A stretch of 64,000 nt of DNA from Lachnoclostridium sp. An14 (GCF_002160755.1 NZ_NFLE01000018.1:19977-83976), one strand, 5' to 3'; counted from the stretch's first letter, positions 9,882 through 19,543 are shown. Notes: generated by a model not told the origin, from the letters alone. A program made the numbers and translations.

Positions 9882-9917
9882 AATTTTTGAAATTGGAATC
9901 AAATTCATCTTTATGAG

Positions 9918-9950
9918 AAGGGGCGCGCGGCGGAGTCTGCGCGCTCTTTT
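9918..9950 (+). terminator. Intrinsic terminator of the kinase/wall-protein operon
   Basis: GC-rich hairpin with GCGCGC arms at 9923-9928 and 9939-9944, extended outward by weaker pairs, directly followed by a T-run. It lies 36 bases after the stop of the wall-binding protein. Confidence 0.8.
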
Positions 9951-10029
9951 AAGTAGCAGACAATTTTAATAGTTTCCACCTTTTCTTCAATCCATAAAAT
10001 GATTTTATATATCCATCACAATTCATAAT

Positions 10030-10058
10030 TTCACCTTTTCGCCAAAACCTGCTATAGT
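10030..10058 (+). promoter_or_regulatory. Candidate promoter of the TDT transporter gene
   Basis: TTCACC (10030-10035), 17-base spacer, TATAGT (10053-10058). The surrounding 9951-10110 stretch is AT-rich and has no gene. The -35 is weak (4 of 6). Confidence 0.5.
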
Positions 10059-10113
10059 ATCCCCATCAAACAACCAAAACAAAAGATAACTCTCACAGGA
10101 AACAGAAAGGTGG

Positions 10114-11136
10114 ATGATACAGATGAAACAGATGATCAGGCAGGTTCCCATTCCCATCGCCGGCGTGATGTTGGGGCTGACGGCTTTGGGGAACCTTTTG
10201 CAGGGGTATTCGGAGGCGGCGCGGGGGTTCTGCGGGGCGTTGGCGGCGCTGTTTGGCGTTCTTTTGCTGCTTAAATTCTGCCTGTTTCGGGAACAGGTGA
10301 AACAGGAGATGGAAAACCCTGTTATAGCCAGTGTTTCCGCCACCATTTTCATGTCCGTGATGCAGCTGTCCACCTACGCCTTTCCCTACATCGGAAAGGC
10401 GGCCGTTCTGGTGTGGGGGTTGGCGGTGGCCGGTCATCTGTGCCTGATCCTGTGGTATACGAAACGGTTTCTGCTCCGGTTCCGGCTGGAGGAGGTGTTT
10501 CCCACCTGTTTTGTCACCTACGTGGGGATCATCGTCGGTTCGATTACCTCCGCTACCTTTGGCATGGAGGCGGTGGGAAGATGGCTGTTCTGGTTTGGAT
10601 TCTGCGCCTACGGGATCATGTTTCCGGTGATCTCCTGCCGGTATTTGCGGCGGATCCCTGTGGCGGAGGCTGCCGCGCCCCTGTTCTGCATTTACACGGC
10701 GCCCATGAGCCTGAGCCTCACCGGCTATCTGGCGGTGATGGAACATCCCTCCTTGACTTTTGTGCTGGCGCTGGAGATTTTGGCCCAGGCCCTTTATGGG
10801 ATGGTGTTGACCAGGCTCCCCCGGTTTTTAAAACTGCCGTTTTACCCCAGCTACGCCTCCTTCACCTTCCCCTTCGTGATTACCGCCTTCGCCTTAAAAA
10901 AGACCCTGGAGCGGTTCGCGGCGGCGGGGATTGCGGTGCCGGCCGCCTGTTCCTGGCTGCTTGCGGCGGAGACGGCTGCGGCGGTGCTGTTGGTGAGCTA
11001 TACGGTGGCGCGGTTTATCCTCCATCTATCCGGGCTTTGCCGGCGGCAGAAAACGGCGGAGGCCGCGGAGAGCGGTTTCCGGAAAAAAACCTTGCGTCTT
11101 TCCGGCAAAAGAGGTATAATCCAGTTATCTGAATAA
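10114..11136 (+). CDS. TDT/SLAC1-like (TehA family) membrane transporter
   Basis: 340 residues with about ten hydrophobic helices. Features such as the N-terminal PIPIAGVMLGLTALGN segment, the later SATFGM stretch and the FPFVITAFALKK segment match the tellurite-resistance/dicarboxylate transporter (TDT) family, whose members move anions such as C4-dicarboxylates or act as SLAC1-type anion channels. Substrate cannot be told from sequence. The start at ATG 10114 follows AGAAAGG by three bases; ATG 10123 is an alternative. The gene is probably monocistronic; the promoter of the next unit lies inside its last 50 bases, so ribU transcription does not depend on this gene. Confidence 0.85.
   Translation: MIQMKQMIRQVPIPIAGVMLGLTALGNLLQGYSEAARGFCGALAALFGVLLLLKFCLFREQVKQEMENPVIASVSATIFMSVMQLSTYAFPYIGKAAVLVWGLAVAGHLCLILWYTKRFLLRFRLEEVFPTCFVTYVGIIVGSITSATFGMEAVGRWLFWFGFCAYGIMFPVISCRYLRRIPVAEAAAPLFCIYTAPMSLSLTGYLAVMEHPSLTFVLALEILAQALYGMVLTRLPRFLKLPFYPSYASFTFPFVITAFALKKTLERFAAAGIAVPAACSWLLAAETAAAVLLVSYTVARFILHLSGLCRRQKTAEAAESGFRKKTLRLSGKRGIIQLSE
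11092..11120 (+). promoter_or_regulatory. Promoter of the FMN riboswitch-ribU unit
   Basis: TTGCGT (11092-11097), 17-base spacer, TATAAT (11115-11120). It is embedded in the 3' end of the transporter coding region and would start transcription about 20 bases before the FMN aptamer. Confidence 0.75.
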
Positions 11137-11142
11137 CCGGAG

Positions 11143-11248
11143 TCTTCGAGGGCAGGGTGAAATTCCCGATTGGCGGTAAAGTCCGCGAGCAGAGATGCAG
11201 ATTTGGTGCGATTCCAAAACCAACAGTTAAAGTCTGGATGAAAGAAGA
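11143..11248 (+). ncRNA. FMN riboswitch aptamer (RFN element)
   Basis: Matches the RFN consensus: P1 strands TCTTC (11143-11147) and GAAGA (11244-11248), conserved GGGCAGGGTGAAATTCCC near 11150, GGCGGTAAAGTCCGCGAGC, a GATTTGGTG hairpin, then CAACAGTTAAAGTCTGGATG just before the closing strand. FMN binding should promote the downstream terminator and lower riboflavin-transporter expression. Confidence 0.96.
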
Positions 11249-11303
11249 TGCGTGCGGTCCGGCCACAGCGCACAGGCTGACGGCACGCGCTCCTGAAGTG
11301 AGC

Positions 11304-11340
11304 AACACCTGAGAGACGAGAGTTTTTCAGGTGTTTTATT
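11304..11340 (+). terminator. Riboswitch expression-platform terminator
   Basis: Stem AACACCTGA / TCAGGTGTT followed by TTATT, 55 bases after the aptamer. This makes the FMN switch a transcription-attenuation device. Confidence 0.85.
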
Positions 11341-11520
11341 GTTTACTGTGAAAGCCCCGGATGGCGACGATATAGATGGGCGTGCTTGCACGCACAGATA
11401 TATCGGCATCAGACGGGCAAGACGGTATGAGAAAGTAGGGCGGCAGCCCGGATTTCGAATACCGTCGGCAGATGGCGGGAACGCCGTAGGCGTGGAGCCA
11501 TCTGGCTTTCATGATTCGGG

Positions 11521-11540
11521 ATGACCGCGTTAGCGGTCAT
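11521..11540 (+). repeat. Short hairpin shared with 31556-31575
   Basis: ATGACCGC/GCGGTCAT arms (11521-11528, 11533-11540) followed by GTCCGTTTTGTTT. The same layout recurs at 31556-31590 with one base changed in the first arm. It directly precedes repeat copy 1. Confidence 0.55.
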
Positions 11541-11545
11541 GTCCG

Positions 11546-11619
11546 TTTTGTTTCATAGAAACGTTCACTCTGTCATAGGAAGCAGCGTTCCCTATGAAAC
11601 AAAAGCCTCCGGCGGAGGC
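11546..11619 (+). repeat. Interspersed two-hairpin repeat, copy 1
   Basis: Perfect 13-base arms TTTTGTTTCATAG (11546-11558) and CTATGAAACAAAA (11592-11604), with a nested TCATAGGAA/TTCCCTATGA pairing inside, then the second hairpin GCCTCCGGCGGAGGC (11605-11619). It lies in the long ribU leader. The rest of 11341-11721 holds GC-rich imperfect inverted repeats and no convincing gene. Confidence 0.75.
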
Positions 11620-11721
11620 ACAGTTTCAACGCCCTTTTCGGAGAAGAAATGGCCGCGTCTGCGGCGGAAACGGTTCCGAAGTCCGGAGACGGGCGAAAAT
11701 CATCATTCAGGAGGTACTAAA

Positions 11722-12372
11722 ATGAGTACGAAGACAAAACGGATTACAATGGTAGGGATGCTGTGCGCCATCGCCTTCCTGGTGACAGTGGTATGCCGGA
11801 TTCCGGTGGTGCTGTTCTTAAAATATGAGCCGAAGGACGTGATCGTCACCATGGGCGGTTTCATGTTCGGGCCCATGACGTCCTTTGTGGTGTCCCTGAT
11901 CGTCTCCTTTGTGGAAATGTTTACCATTAGCGACACCGGCATTATTGGCTGCATTATGAACGTGCTTTCCACCTGCAGCTTTGCCTGCACGGCGGCCTTT
12001 ATCTACAAAAAGCACCACACCTTCAAGGGCGCGGTGGCAGGACTGATTTCCGGCTGCCTGCTGGCGACGGCGGTGATGCTTTTGTGGAACTACCTGATCA
12101 CTCCCATCTATATGGGTTACCCCAGGGAGGCGGTAAAAGCCCTTCTGGTACCGGCGTTCCTGCCCTTTAACCTGTTAAAAGGCGGGGTGAACATGGCCCT
12201 TACCCTGCTTGTCTACAAGCCGGTGGTGACGGCCCTGCGCCGCGGCGGCCTGCTGGAGGATAACGGCAGCAGAATGGAGAACAAGACGAGGAGCGTGGGA
12301 CCGGTTCTGGTGTCCGGCCTTCTTCTCATCACCTGCGTATTTTTCGGCCTGGTATTAAAGGGCGTGGTTTAA
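11722..12372 (+). CDS. ribU: Riboflavin ECF transporter substrate-binding subunit
   Basis: 216 residues with about six membrane helices. It is the S-component type of ECF transporter; the early segment (MVGMLCAIAFLVTVVCRIP) and the later FNLLKGGVN stretch fit RibU proteins. The start is at ATG 11722 with AGGAGG 7 bases upstream; an open frame extends to 11521 but crosses repeats and lacks a better site. The upstream FMN riboswitch gives strong independent support for riboflavin uptake. The energising EcfA/EcfT module is not in the window and would be shared, as is usual for group II ECF systems. Confidence 0.93.
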   Translation: MSTKTKRITMVGMLCAIAFLVTVVCRIPVVLFLKYEPKDVIVTMGGFMFGPMTSFVVSLIVSFVEMFTISDTGIIGCIMNVLSTCSFACTAAFIYKKHHTFKGAVAGLISGCLLATAVMLLWNYLITPIYMGYPREAVKALLVPAFLPFNLLKGGVNMALTLLVYKPVVTALRRGGLLEDNGSRMENKTRSVGPVLVSGLLLITCVFFGLVLKGVV

Positions 12373-12428
12373 GAAAAAACGGAGCGGGAACGGATTCCTG
12401 CCCCGGGACAATTTCATAAAATAAGGAA

Positions 12429-12487
12429 ACAGCCTGGCCTGAACCTCCTTTTTGCCGTCCGCGGCGAGGGGAGGGGGACCAGGCTGT
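12429..12487 (+). other. Long hairpin downstream of ribU
   Basis: Outer arms ACAGCCTGG (12429-12437) and CCAGGCTGT (12479-12487) enclose a CCTCC/GGAGG pairing. No T-run follows, so it is a weak or factor-assisted terminator, an RNA-stabilising end, or part of a small RNA. Confidence 0.5.
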
Positions 12488-12529
12488 CTGCGTGCCGGGG
12501 GAGGTACCAGGGAGAGCCTGAACTCTGTC

Positions 12530-12558
12530 TTGTCATTTCCCCATATTTTCGCTATACT
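12530..12558 (+). promoter_or_regulatory. Promoter of the hybrid kinase operon with overlapping palindrome
   Basis: TTGTCA (12530-12535), 17-base spacer, TATACT (12553-12558). The -10 is half of the inverted repeat CTATAC-N5-GTATAG (12552-12568), so a dimeric regulator binding here would block the start. Confidence 0.8.
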
Positions 12559-12615
12559 ACGGGTATAGTGTTCCCCCGTTTGAGGGGAGCGGGCTGAAGA
12601 TCAGGGGGTAATACT

Positions 12616-15213
12616 GTGGATAAAAAAATAATACGATTTCTGTGGGCGAGCCTCGCTGCGGTGCTGAGTCTCTGCATTGGAGTGTTCGCGCTGATCAACC
12701 ACCTTATGAACCGGGAAAATGACCAGACCATCACAGCGGTGGTCAATACCTACATGGAAGGGATGAATACCCAGGTCCAGCATCATTTCGAGACCCTGGT
12801 GGAGATGTGCATTTCCCAGGTGGACAATATCGTTCAGGCCGTTCCGCCGGAGGAAGTGCGGCGGCTGGACGGCAATGTAAAGGAAAAGCTGGACGAGGCG
12901 GCCATCGCCGGCAGCTTTACGTATCTGGCCCTCTTTGGCACAGAGGGGGAGACGGAGGTGATCTACGGGGAGGATATGTCCATCGCTGACGCCGGTCCGT
13001 TTCTGGACGCCATGAACCGGGATGAGAAGATCATGACCACCGGCTGCGGGCAGAACGGGGAGCAGATGGCAGTCTTCGGCGTTTCCGTAGGCTATCCCCA
13101 CTCCATCGGCTATCCCATGTCCGACGGGAGCCGCTGCACCGCCCTGGTGGCCGGTTTCCCCATTGAGCGGATGAATGAGACCCTTTCCCTAAACTCCGAC
13201 GACGCGCTGATTTTCACCCACATCATCCGGCCGGACGGCTCCTTTGTGATCAAGAATGCGGAGATCGGAGCGGACAACTGCTTTGACTGGATCCTGGAGA
13301 ACGCGGAAAAAGGGGAGGAGGCCGAGACGGAGGAAAATGTGAAACAGTTCCGCCAGGCCATTGCCGGGGGCGAGGAGTTCAGCATGGTGGTGTCCATCAA
13401 TGGGGAGAGACGCCACGTGTACTGTTCCCCCGTGCCCTACACCGACTGGACCATGACCACGGTCATGCCCCACGGCGTACTGGATGACGCGGTATCCAGC
13501 CTGGGAATGTGGAGAAATTTCACGGCCATGGCCGGATGCGCCGTGCTGCTTATCGCGGTGCTGATCGTGTTCTTCATCTATCTGCGCCTCTCCAGCCGTC
13601 AGATGCGGGAGCTGGCCGCGGCGAAAAAGGAAGCGGAGCACGCCAACCAGGCCAAGAGCGAATTCCTGGCCAACATGAGCCACGACATCCGCACGCCCAT
13701 GAATGCCATCGTGGGCATGACGGCCATCGCCACCGCCAACCGGGACAAGCCGGAGATGGTGACGGACTGCTTAAAAAAGATCACCCTGTCCAGCCGCCAT
13801 CTGCTGGGCCTGATCAACGACGTGCTGGATATGTCCAAGATTGAGAGCGGACGCCTCACCTTAAATCCGGATCAGATTTCCCTGCGGGAGACCATGGACA
13901 ATATTGTGAGCATTATCCAGCCCCAGGTGAAGTCCAAAGGCCAGACCTTTGACATTTTCATTCAGGATATTCAGACAGAGCAGGTGTACTGCGACGGCGT
14001 GCGTCTGAACCAGGTACTGCTGAACCTGCTCTCCAACGCCTTAAAATTCACCCCGGACGGCGGTCAGATTTCCGTGACCCTGTATCAGGAGGATTCCCCA
14101 AAGGGAGAGGAATTTGTGCGCTCCCACTTCCTGGTGCAGGACAACGGCATCGGCATGACGCCGGAGTTCCAGAAACGGATTTTTGAATCCTTTGCCAGAG
14201 AGGACGACAAGCGGGTTCACCGGATCGAGGGCAGCGGCCTGGGCATGGCCATCACCAAGTACATTGTGGACGCCATGGAGGGAGAGATCCAGGTTCACAG
14301 CCAGTTGAACCAGGGAACCCAGTTCCACATCGTTCTGGATATGAAACGGTCTGAGGAGACGGAGGCGGATATGGTGCTACCGGCTTGGGACGTGCTGGTG
14401 GTGGACGACGACGAGCAGCTGTGCAAAAGCGCTGCCTCCGAGCTGGAAAAACTGGGCCTTCACGCCTGGTGGACCTGCGACGGGGCGGATGCCGTCCGCA
14501 TGGCCGAGAAGAAACACCGGCAGGGACAGGACTACCGCGTGGTGCTGCTGGACTGGAAGATGCCGGGAATGGACGGCCTGGAGACGGCCAGACGGATCCG
14601 GGAGAAGATCGGAAAGGATGTGCCCATCCTGCTCATTTCCGCCTACGACTGGGCGGAGGTGGAGATGGATGCCCGTTCCGCCGGGGTCAACGGTTTCATT
14701 TCCAAACCCCTGTTCCGTTCCACGCTCTACTACGGTCTGAGCCGCTTTGAGCCCGGCTCCGACGCCGCCAAAGAGCAGCCAGCGGAGAAGGTGTCCGACT
14801 ACACGGGCCGCCGGCTGCTGGTGGCGGAAGACAACGAGTTAAACTGGGAGATTGCCCATGAGCTTTTAAGCTCCTACGGGTTTGAGGTGACCTGGGCGGT
14901 GAACGGAAAAGTCTGCTTGGACAAGCTGGAACAGTCCCCGGAGGGATATTTTGACGCGGTTCTCATGGATCTGCGGATGCCGGTGATGAATGGCTATGAG
15001 GCGGCGAAGGCCATCCGCACCTCCGGCCGTCCCTACGCGGCCATCCCCATCATTGCCATGACAGCGGACGCCTTTGCGGAGGACATCCGCCGGTGTACGG
15101 AATGCGGAATGAACGCCCATACGGCGAAACCTTTGGATATGAGAGAACTGCTCCGGATCCTGAACGGATGTATGGAAACGAAACAGGAATTGCGGGGAAT
15201 GCGGGAGGAGTGA
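12616..15213 (+). CDS. Hybrid sensor histidine kinase with two receiver domains
   Basis: 865 residues. Membrane helix at about 8-28, an extracytoplasmic sensor region (about 30-300) of probable Cache/dCache type, second helix (302-324), HisKA dimerisation domain with SHDIRTP and phospho-acceptor H356, HATPase domain with an N-box ([11 protein letters not shown]) and G-boxes, receiver 1 with phospho-acceptor D646 (LLDWKMPG) and receiver 2 with D785 (LMDLRMP). GTG start with CAGGGGG upstream. Only one base separates it from the next hybrid kinase, so the two are co-expressed. No HPt protein or DNA-binding response regulator is encoded nearby; the output partner must be elsewhere or the receivers act by protein contact. 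The ligand is unknown. Confidence 0.93.
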   Translation: MDKKIIRFLWASLAAVLSLCIGVFALINHLMNRENDQTITAVVNTYMEGMNTQVQHHFETLVEMCISQVDNIVQAVPPEEVRRLDGNVKEKLDEAAIAGSFTYLALFGTEGETEVIYGEDMSIADAGPFLDAMNRDEKIMTTGCGQNGEQMAVFGVSVGYPHSIGYPMSDGSRCTALVAGFPIERMNETLSLNSDDALIFTHIIRPDGSFVIKNAEIGADNCFDWILENAEKGEEAETEENVKQFRQAIAGGEEFSMVVSINGERRHVYCSPVPYTDWTMTTVMPHGVLDDAVSSLGMWRNFTAMAGCAVLLIAVLIVFFIYLRLSSRQMRELAAAKKEAEHANQAKSEFLANMSHDIRTPMNAIVGMTAIATANRDKPEMVTDCLKKITLSSRHLLGLINDVLDMSKIESGRLTLNPDQISLRETMDNIVSIIQPQVKSKGQTFDIFIQDIQTEQVYCDGVRLNQVLLNLLSNALKFTPDGGQISVTLYQEDSPKGEEFVRSHFLVQDNGIGMTPEFQKRIFESFAREDDKRVHRIEGSGLGMAITKYIVDAMEGEIQVHSQLNQGTQFHIVLDMKRSEETEADMVLPAWDVLVVDDDEQLCKSAASELEKLGLHAWWTCDGADAVRMAEKKHRQGQDYRVVLLDWKMPGMDGLETARRIREKIGKDVPILLISAYDWAEVEMDARSAGVNGFISKPLFRSTLYYGLSRFEPGSDAAKEQPAEKVSDYTGRRLLVAEDNELNWEIAHELLSSYGFEVTWAVNGKVCLDKLEQSPEGYFDAVLMDLRMPVMNGYEAAKAIRTSGRPYAAIPIIAMTADAFAEDIRRCTECGMNAHTAKPLDMRELLRILNGCMETKQELRGMREE

Positions 15214-15214
15214 C

Positions 15215-17749
15215 ATGAAAAAGAGGAAAAAAGGCTGGTCAAAGGCGGTACGGGACCTGAGGTTTTACGGGCTGGTGCTTGCACTGTTTTTAGTCATCAC
15301 CCTGGTCAGCCTCCATATCCTTCAAAATGAGCTGTTAAAAAATGCCCAGCAGACGGGAACCACCCTGGCTCACAGCTACGCGGTGGACGAGGAGCGGAAT
15401 ATAGCCACCTACGAGGCGCTGCTGCAGCTGGGGGCGGCCCACCTGGACCGCCTGGTGGAGGAAGGGGCCGGAGAGGAGCAGATCCATCGCTGGCTCTCCG
15501 GCTTTTTGACAGATATGACTGCCGTCAGTCAGAAACGGATCGCGGACCCCTACGCGGTGGTGAACGGGAGCATTATCGCCGCCGACCAGTGGGAGGGGGA
15601 CGAAACCTTTGACTATGCCGGAACGGAGTGGTATCAGAAGGCCATGGAGGCAGACGGGGACGTGATCTATACCGATGCCTACACCGACGCCATCTACCAC
15701 CGCAGCGTGATCACCGTGGCAGTCAAATGCGCCAGCGGCCCCAACATCCTGGCCTTTGACATTTTCCCGGAAAAATTCCGGATCACCAGAAATTCCATGA
15801 ACCTGCCGGAGGGCGGCTCCTACTTCCTCTGTGACAGCAGCGGGACGCTTTTGTACGCCCAGACGGAGCTGACCGTGGACCGGCAGACAATGCAGGAGTA
15901 TTTGTACAGTATTATCGGAAAGATGGAGGAGGGCCTGTTTAACAGCCGCAGCTCCTATATTTACGACCTGGACGGCAGGCAGCGTGCCGTCTACGCGGCA
16001 GAGGCGAATAACGGCTGGCTTTCTATCATCACAGTGCCCTACAGCACCATTTTAGGGGATCTGAAATCCTTTACCATCGGTTTTTCCGCCGTCTTTCTGG
16101 TGTTTATCTTTTTCACCGTCCTGGTGAGCGTCCGCAACTACCGGTTAAACCGCCGGGTGGAATATTCCGGCGAGACCATTCAGGTCCTGGGAAATTCCTA
16201 CTATGCCATCTACCGGGTGGACGTGGAGCGGGGCACCTATGAGATGGTGAAGGCCTCCGACTACGTGAAGGACCGGCTGGGGGCCAGAGGCGAGTACAGG
16301 GATTTCCTGGACGTTCTCGCGGGAGTGATTGAGGAGAAGGCCTGTCAGGAGTTTCTAACGAATTTCTCTCTGGAACATATCCGGGAGCTGGTGCAGGGAC
16401 AGGTGCGGGACTTCGGCGGCGATTTCCTGCGCAAATTCGGGGACGAGTACCGCTGGGTGAACGTGCGCCTTCTCATGGACGACACCCTGAAACAGGGGGA
16501 GGCCGTGCTCTGTTTCAGAGAGGTGGGAAAGGAGCGCCAGGCCCAGCTCAGACAGATGGAGCTGTTAAAAAACGCCCTGGACAAGGCCAGGGAGAACGAG
16601 GAATCCCGCGCGCAGTTTTTCTCCTCCATGTCCCACGATATGCGCACGCCTCTAAACGCCATCATCGGCCTGGCCGGCCTGGCGGAGGAGAGTGTGGAGG
16701 ACGCGGGAAAGACCAGGGGGTATCTGGAAAAGATCCGTTCCTCCAGCCGCCTGCTTTTGGGGCTGATCAATGACATTCTGGAGCTGTCCCGCCTGGAGCG
16801 GGGCAAGCTGGAATTCAGCCGGGAGACTTTGGATCTGCGGAAATGGCTGAAGGAGTGCGCGGAGCCCTTCCGTATGCAGGCCCTGAAGGAGAATCGGGAT
16901 TTTCAGCTCTCCTGTGAGGTGAGCGATCCGGTGGTGATGGCCGACCCGTCCAGGCTCACCCAGATTTTCAACAACCTGCTCTCCAACGCCTTCAAGTTTA
17001 CGGGAACGGACGGTCAGGTGCGGGTGAGCCTGCGCCAGGCGGATTCCAGGCGCTACGCCAATTACCAGCTGGTGATTTCCGATACCGGCCGGGGGATGTC
17101 CGGGGAGTATCTGAAAAAGATCTTTGAGCCCTACGAGAGAGAGGCCCGCTTTGGAGACAACCACGTGCCGGGGACGGGGTTGGGAATGCCCATTGTAAAG
17201 AGCATTGTGACTCAGATGGACGGCCAGATCAAGGTGGAGAGCGAGCCGGGCCAGGGGACGACCTTTACGGTGACCCTGCCTCTGGAGGTAGTACGAAACG
17301 AGGAAAGCTTGAAAGAAATGCCTTCGGAGCCGGTGAGCGCCCAGGAGGCGGAGGGCCTTGAGGGAATGCGCATCCTGCTGGCGGAGGACAATGAGTTAAA
17401 TATGGAGATCGCCACGGAGGTGCTGACCATGCGGGGAGCGGAGGTGACCCAGGCGTGGAACGGGAGAGAGGCTCTGGAGGCATTCTCCCAGTCGGAGCCG
17501 GGGTTCTTCCATGTGGTTCTCATGGATATGCAGATGCCGGAGATGAACGGCTGCGAGGCGGCCAAGGCGATCCGCGCCCTTAAGCGGGCGGACGGGAAAA
17601 CGGTGCCGATCCTGGCGGTGACGGCCAACGCCTTCGCGGAGGACATCGCCGCCACCACGGAGGCGGGGATGAACGTCCACATTTCCAAGCCCATTGATTT
17701 TGACGCCCTCTGCCGTGTGCTGCTGGAGCAGACGGGACGGGTGAGGTAG
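15215..17749 (+). CDS. Hybrid sensor histidine kinase with one receiver domain
   Basis: 844 residues. N-terminal helix (about 18-36), extracytoplasmic sensor (about 40-285, Cache-like with a PYAVVNGSIIAADQW segment), second helix (about 288-308), a PAS-like cytoplasmic region (about 325-440), HisKA with SHDMRTP and H474, HATPase with FNNLLSNAFKF and a DTGRGMS G-box, and a C-terminal receiver with D771 (LMDMQMPEMNG). It starts one base after the upstream kinase stop and precedes an ABC exporter by 24 bases. Two adjacent hybrid kinases with different sensors suggest a branched phosphorelay or heterodimer. No response regulator with a DNA-binding domain is present in the operon. Confidence 0.93.
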   Translation: MKKRKKGWSKAVRDLRFYGLVLALFLVITLVSLHILQNELLKNAQQTGTTLAHSYAVDEERNIATYEALLQLGAAHLDRLVEEGAGEEQIHRWLSGFLTDMTAVSQKRIADPYAVVNGSIIAADQWEGDETFDYAGTEWYQKAMEADGDVIYTDAYTDAIYHRSVITVAVKCASGPNILAFDIFPEKFRITRNSMNLPEGGSYFLCDSSGTLLYAQTELTVDRQTMQEYLYSIIGKMEEGLFNSRSSYIYDLDGRQRAVYAAEANNGWLSIITVPYSTILGDLKSFTIGFSAVFLVFIFFTVLVSVRNYRLNRRVEYSGETIQVLGNSYYAIYRVDVERGTYEMVKASDYVKDRLGARGEYRDFLDVLAGVIEEKACQEFLTNFSLEHIRELVQGQVRDFGGDFLRKFGDEYRWVNVRLLMDDTLKQGEAVLCFREVGKERQAQLRQMELLKNALDKARENEESRAQFFSSMSHDMRTPLNAIIGLAGLAEESVEDAGKTRGYLEKIRSSSRLLLGLINDILELSRLERGKLEFSRETLDLRKWLKECAEPFRMQALKENRDFQLSCEVSDPVVMADPSRLTQIFNNLLSNAFKFTGTDGQVRVSLRQADSRRYANYQLVISDTGRGMSGEYLKKIFEPYEREARFGDNHVPGTGLGMPIVKSIVTQMDGQIKVESEPGQGTTFTVTLPLEVVRNEESLKEMPSEPVSAQEAEGLEGMRILLAEDNELNMEIATEVLTMRGAEVTQAWNGREALEAFSQSEPGFFHVVLMDMQMPEMNGCEAAKAIRALKRADGKTVPILAVTANAFAEDIAATTEAGMNVHISKPIDFDALCRVLLEQTGRVR

Positions 17750-17773
17750 ACGGTTTGGGGGAGGCGTGAGCGT

Positions 17774-19543
17774 ATGGAAAACAGGATTTCAAAGAGGGAG
17801 CTGGCCGGAAGAATATATCAGCTGCTGCCGAAACGGCAGAAACTGGGCTTTTTTCTGATCCTGGCCATCCTGGGGGTGTCGGCGGCGCTCAGCCAGCTGA
17901 CGCCTCTGGCGGTGGGGTATCTGACGGATCATGTGCTGGCGGACCGAAGGGTGAGCTTTCTTTCGGTTATTCCCATTCTTCTGGTGATTCTGGCGGTGAA
18001 CGTGGCAAACGAGGTGGTGAAGGTGATCCGGCGCCTGATCGTGGAGGACATGGCCACCCAGGCGGAAAAGAACGCCAGGCGCCGGGCTACGGCCTCCCTC
18101 CTTTCCGCGCCCCTGTCCTATTTCCGGGAGCATATGACGGGAAATATCCACGGGAGAATGAACCGGAGCCTGGAGGGGACGGTCAAGCTGGTGAAACTGG
18201 TGTTTATGGACTTTGCCCCCGCCGCGGCCACGGGAGCGGCAGCCATCGTGATGATCTTTTTAAAGCTCCCCGTTCCCGTGGCCTGCGTGACTGTGCTGGT
18301 GATCCCTGTGGGGACGCTTTTGGTGTTTCGCCAGATCAGCACCCAGAAGGGGATCCGGGTGGAGCTAATGGACCGGAAGGCGGAGATGGACGGAACCGTG
18401 GTGGAGCTTTTAGGCGGCATGGAAACCATCCGCAGCTTGGACAGCGCCGGGACGGAGGAAGAACGGATCACCCGCCGGGCGGAGCAGCTGCGGAAGAAGG
18501 AAATGGACCACCACCGGGCCATGGCCTTTTACGACTGCCTGAAATTTATCAACGAGGCGGTGTTCCACGTGCTGGTGATCGCCCTGTCCGTGTTCCTGGC
18601 CTCCAAAGGGGTGATTACCGTGGGAACGGTGCTGACGGCTTACCTCTGTTTTACCCAGCTCACCGGCCCTTTGCGGGAGCTGCACCGGATTCTGGACGAG
18701 TTTTCCGAGTGCGTGGTGCTGGCGGGGGACTATTTTAAGCTGCTGGACATCCCCCTGGACTTTTCCTGCGAAACCATCCTCCCGGAGAGGGAGGAAAGGC
18801 CGGCGGACAACGGGCTGCGGCTGGAAAACGTCACCTTTTCCTATCCGGAAAAGCCGCAGGAGCCGGTTTTAAAGGGGATTTCCCTTTCTGTGCCGCCGGG
18901 GACGTTTCTGGGGATCGCCGGGCCCAGCGGCTGCGGGAAATCCAGTCTGATCAAGGTGATTGCCAAGCTGGAACCGGCGGGAGGCCGCGTGTTTCTGGGC
19001 GGGGCGGAGATCTCCAGCCTCTCCAGGGAGGAACTGGCGGAGGTGCTGGCCCTGGTTCCCCAGACGCCGTTTCTCATCGCGGACACCGTGGAGAGAAACA
19101 TTTCCTACGGCATGAAGCGGGAGGTTTCCCTGGAGGAAGTGAAGGAGGCGGCGCGGAAGGCCTGCATCGCCGCCGACATCGAAAAGCTGCCGGGGGGCTA
19201 CGGGTTTTGCCTGTCAGAGAGCGGAGGAAATCTTTCCGGGGGGCAGCGGCAGAGAATTGCCCTGGCCCGCGTTTTTCTGCGGAAACCTAAGATCCTCATT
19301 CTGGACGAGGCCACGTCTGCCCTGGACAACACGTCGGAGGTGTACATTCAGCGGGAGATTGAGAAAATGAAACGGGAGTGGGGGACGACGGTTATCTCCA
19401 TCGCCCACCGCCTGTCTACCCTGCGCGGGTGTGATGAGATTCTGGTTATGGACCGGGGAGAGGTGGCGCAGCGGGGGACGTTTCAGGAGCTGGTGGAAAT
19501 GCCGGGAATCTTTCAGGATATGGAGAGAGGAAGGCTGAAATAA
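17774..19543 (+). CDS. ABC exporter, fused membrane and ATP-binding domains
   Basis: 589 residues. Six predicted helices in the N-terminal exporter domain (about 20-320), then a nucleotide-binding domain with Walker A GPSGCGKSS, Q-loop PQTPF, signature LSGGQRQR, Walker B ILILDEATSALD and the H-loop in SIAHRLS. This is a half transporter that would work as a homodimer because no partner gene follows. Substrate cannot be assigned; family members export lipids, drugs or peptides. It is the third gene of the kinase operon, so the kinases may control or sense its substrate (inference). Confidence 0.92.
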   Translation: MENRISKRELAGRIYQLLPKRQKLGFFLILAILGVSAALSQLTPLAVGYLTDHVLADRRVSFLSVIPILLVILAVNVANEVVKVIRRLIVEDMATQAEKNARRRATASLLSAPLSYFREHMTGNIHGRMNRSLEGTVKLVKLVFMDFAPAAATGAAAIVMIFLKLPVPVACVTVLVIPVGTLLVFRQISTQKGIRVELMDRKAEMDGTVVELLGGMETIRSLDSAGTEEERITRRAEQLRKKEMDHHRAMAFYDCLKFINEAVFHVLVIALSVFLASKGVITVGTVLTAYLCFTQLTGPLRELHRILDEFSECVVLAGDYFKLLDIPLDFSCETILPEREERPADNGLRLENVTFSYPEKPQEPVLKGISLSVPPGTFLGIAGPSGCGKSSLIKVIAKLEPAGGRVFLGGAEISSLSREELAEVLALVPQTPFLIADTVERNISYGMKREVSLEEVKEAARKACIAADIEKLPGGYGFCLSESGGNLSGGQRQRIALARVFLRKPKILILDEATSALDNTSEVYIQREIEKMKREWGTTVISIAHRLSTLRGCDEILVMDRGEVAQRGTFQELVEMPGIFQDMERGRLK

